Positions 6,574 to 7,262 of a stretch of DNA of 7,262 nt are shown one piece after another. Under the pieces are notes generated by a model that saw only the letters and a program-made list of their open reading frames with translations, was not told where the DNA came from and searched no databases. Position 1 is the stretch's first letter, and each line of letters opens with the position of its first letter. The position numbers and the translations under genes were made by a program. The stretch is from Zeimonas sp036675585 (GTDB lineage: Bacteria; Pseudomonadota; Gammaproteobacteria; Burkholderiales; Burkholderiaceae_E), in NCBI GenBank assembly GCA_036675585.1, contig JAKFES010000208.1, positions 1 to 7,262 on the forward strand, in the 5' to 3' direction.

Positions 6574-6586
6574 CCGATGCCGGCGT

Positions 6587-7262
6587 TCAGCCGATCGTCA
6601 TCAGGCTCGCATTGCCGCCCGCGGCCGCCGTGTTCACCGACCGCGTGCGTTCGACGAACAGAAGCTCGAGCGGGATCGCGCCGTAGCGGCGTTCGCCGGG
6701 CGCGCACCCGATCAACGTGACGATCGGGCCATCGCGTTGCGCGAGCCGCACGCTCCATCGGCGAAGCTCGTCGCGCGCGACGTGCGCGATCGCTCGATCG
6801 AAGCGGCTCGCGTCGAGGTCGTCGACCGTTTCGACGAAAGCGCGGACCGGCTCGGGCAGCGCGGCGCGCAGGCCGCGAGCGGCCGCATCGCCGGCATGCC
6901 ACAGGACCGTCGAACCGGCGGCAACGACGTGTGCAAGCTGGAACACGCGATCGGCGTCGTTGCTCGCGACGCCGAGCACACCGACGCGCGCGGCCAGCCA
7001 CCAGGTGTTGCGCTCTCCGGTCGGCCCGTCGAGCACGCGGCCGAGGTCGAGCGGCGTCTCGCGTACGAGCGCTGCGCACGTTTCGGCGACCGAGCGGATC
7101 TGCGGATCGGACGCGGCCCGCGTCCACGCCTCGAGTGCGGCGAGCGCATGCGAGACGAGCGAGCGGCGCGCTCCCGGGCGCTCGCGCGCTCGTGCGGGCA
7201 CCGATGCGCTTGCGGCCTCGACGCCGGGCGTCGAGAGTGGCACGCCGGGCGTCGACAGCGGC
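6587..7262 (-). CDS. putA: PutA, proline dehydrogenase / glutamate semialdehyde dehydrogenase, C-terminal part
   Basis: C-terminal 224 residues of the bifunctional enzyme that oxidises proline to glutamate. The N-terminal and both catalytic domains lie beyond the right edge. Recognition rests on the last residues, SVNTAAAGGNASLMTIG, a hallmark PutA ending. Supporting it are GPTGERNTWWLAARVGVL, a DGPIVTLIG segment and the PLELLFVERTRSVNT segment, in the order of the PutA C-terminal domain. In the long PutA forms this region helps close the channel between the active sites and is itself a degenerate aldehyde-dehydrogenase-like domain. The frame is open to the window edge; the GTG near 7243 is an internal codon, not a start. 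The visible upstream part is a Pro/Ala/Arg-rich linker beginning with a tandem heptapeptide. No functional link to the catabolic operon is evident. Confidence 0.94.
   Translation of the reverse strand, partial: PLSTPGVPLSTPGVEAASASVPARARERPGARRSLVSHALAALEAWTRAASDPQIRSVAETCAALVRETPLDLGRVLDGPTGERNTWWLAARVGVLGVASNDADRVFQLAHVVAAGSTVLWHAGDAAARGLRAALPEPVRAFVETVDDLDASRFDRAIAHVARDELRRWSVRLAQRDGPIVTLIGCAPGERRYGAIPLELLFVERTRSVNTAAAGGNASLMTIG
7220..7261 (-). repeat. Tandem 21-base repeat encoding PLSTPGV twice in the PutA linker
   Basis: Two adjacent in-frame copies (7261-7241 and 7240-7220) encode the same heptapeptide, PLSTPGV. They differ at 3 of 21 bases (CCG/CCA, CTG/CTC, GTG/GTC), all synonymous third positions. 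The array reaches the window edge, so more copies may exist outside. It lies in a probably disordered linker before the C-terminal domain. Confidence 0.8.

Noticed and set aside
6587..7243. A separate small gene starting at GTG 7243
   Set aside because: The frame continues open to the window edge, and the sequence is the conserved C-terminal domain of PutA with its hallmark ending.
1..7262. CRISPR arrays, tRNA or rRNA genes, insertion sequences
   Set aside because: No regularly spaced repeats, cloverleaf-like segments, transposase motifs or terminal inverted repeats were seen; almost all sequence is accounted for by coding genes.

Overview
This window is very GC-rich and densely coding. Long spurious open frames run antisense to the real genes. 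Proteins and codon use look proteobacterial, most likely a betaproteobacterium of the Burkholderiales type. That placement is by general resemblance and was not tested.

Layout, left to right. Positions 1-5682 hold a single minus-strand operon, transcribed from right to left. It begins with the three subunits of a xanthine-dehydrogenase-family molybdenum hydroxylase, in the order large (molybdopterin), medium (FAD) and small (two 2Fe-2S clusters). A class III extradiol ring-cleavage dioxygenase follows, with LigB-like and LigA-like parts fused in one chain. The last gene visible is an NAD(P)-dependent aldehyde dehydrogenase whose C-terminus lies beyond position 1. The first four genes are joined by three identical 4-base ATGA stop/start overlaps, and the aldehyde dehydrogenase starts 4 bases after the dioxygenase stop. 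A 146-base divergent control region (5683-5828) separates the operon from a plus-strand GntR/FCD-family regulator (5829-6503). This region carries a 17-bp inverted repeat lying on the predicted -10 region of the operon promoter. After a short convergent gap with two GC-rich hairpins comes the C-terminal end of a minus-strand putA (proline dehydrogenase / glutamate semialdehyde dehydrogenase). It runs off the right edge.

How the genes may work together (inference). The hydroxylase would put a water-derived hydroxyl on an aromatic or N-heteroaromatic ring. The dioxygenase would open the resulting diol, and the aldehyde dehydrogenase would oxidise the semialdehyde product. The GntR/FCD protein would repress the operon until a pathway acid binds it. 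The substrate cannot be read from the sequence. The large subunit lacks the cysteine loop of aerobic CO dehydrogenase, so CO oxidation is unlikely. No transporter, flavin monooxygenase or molybdenum-cofactor insertion protein is visible, so the pathway is incomplete here or continues left of position 1. The combination of a three-subunit Mo hydroxylase, a fused LigB-LigA dioxygenase and an aldehyde dehydrogenase is the most interesting content. It looks like a compact catabolic module that I cannot match to a named pathway.
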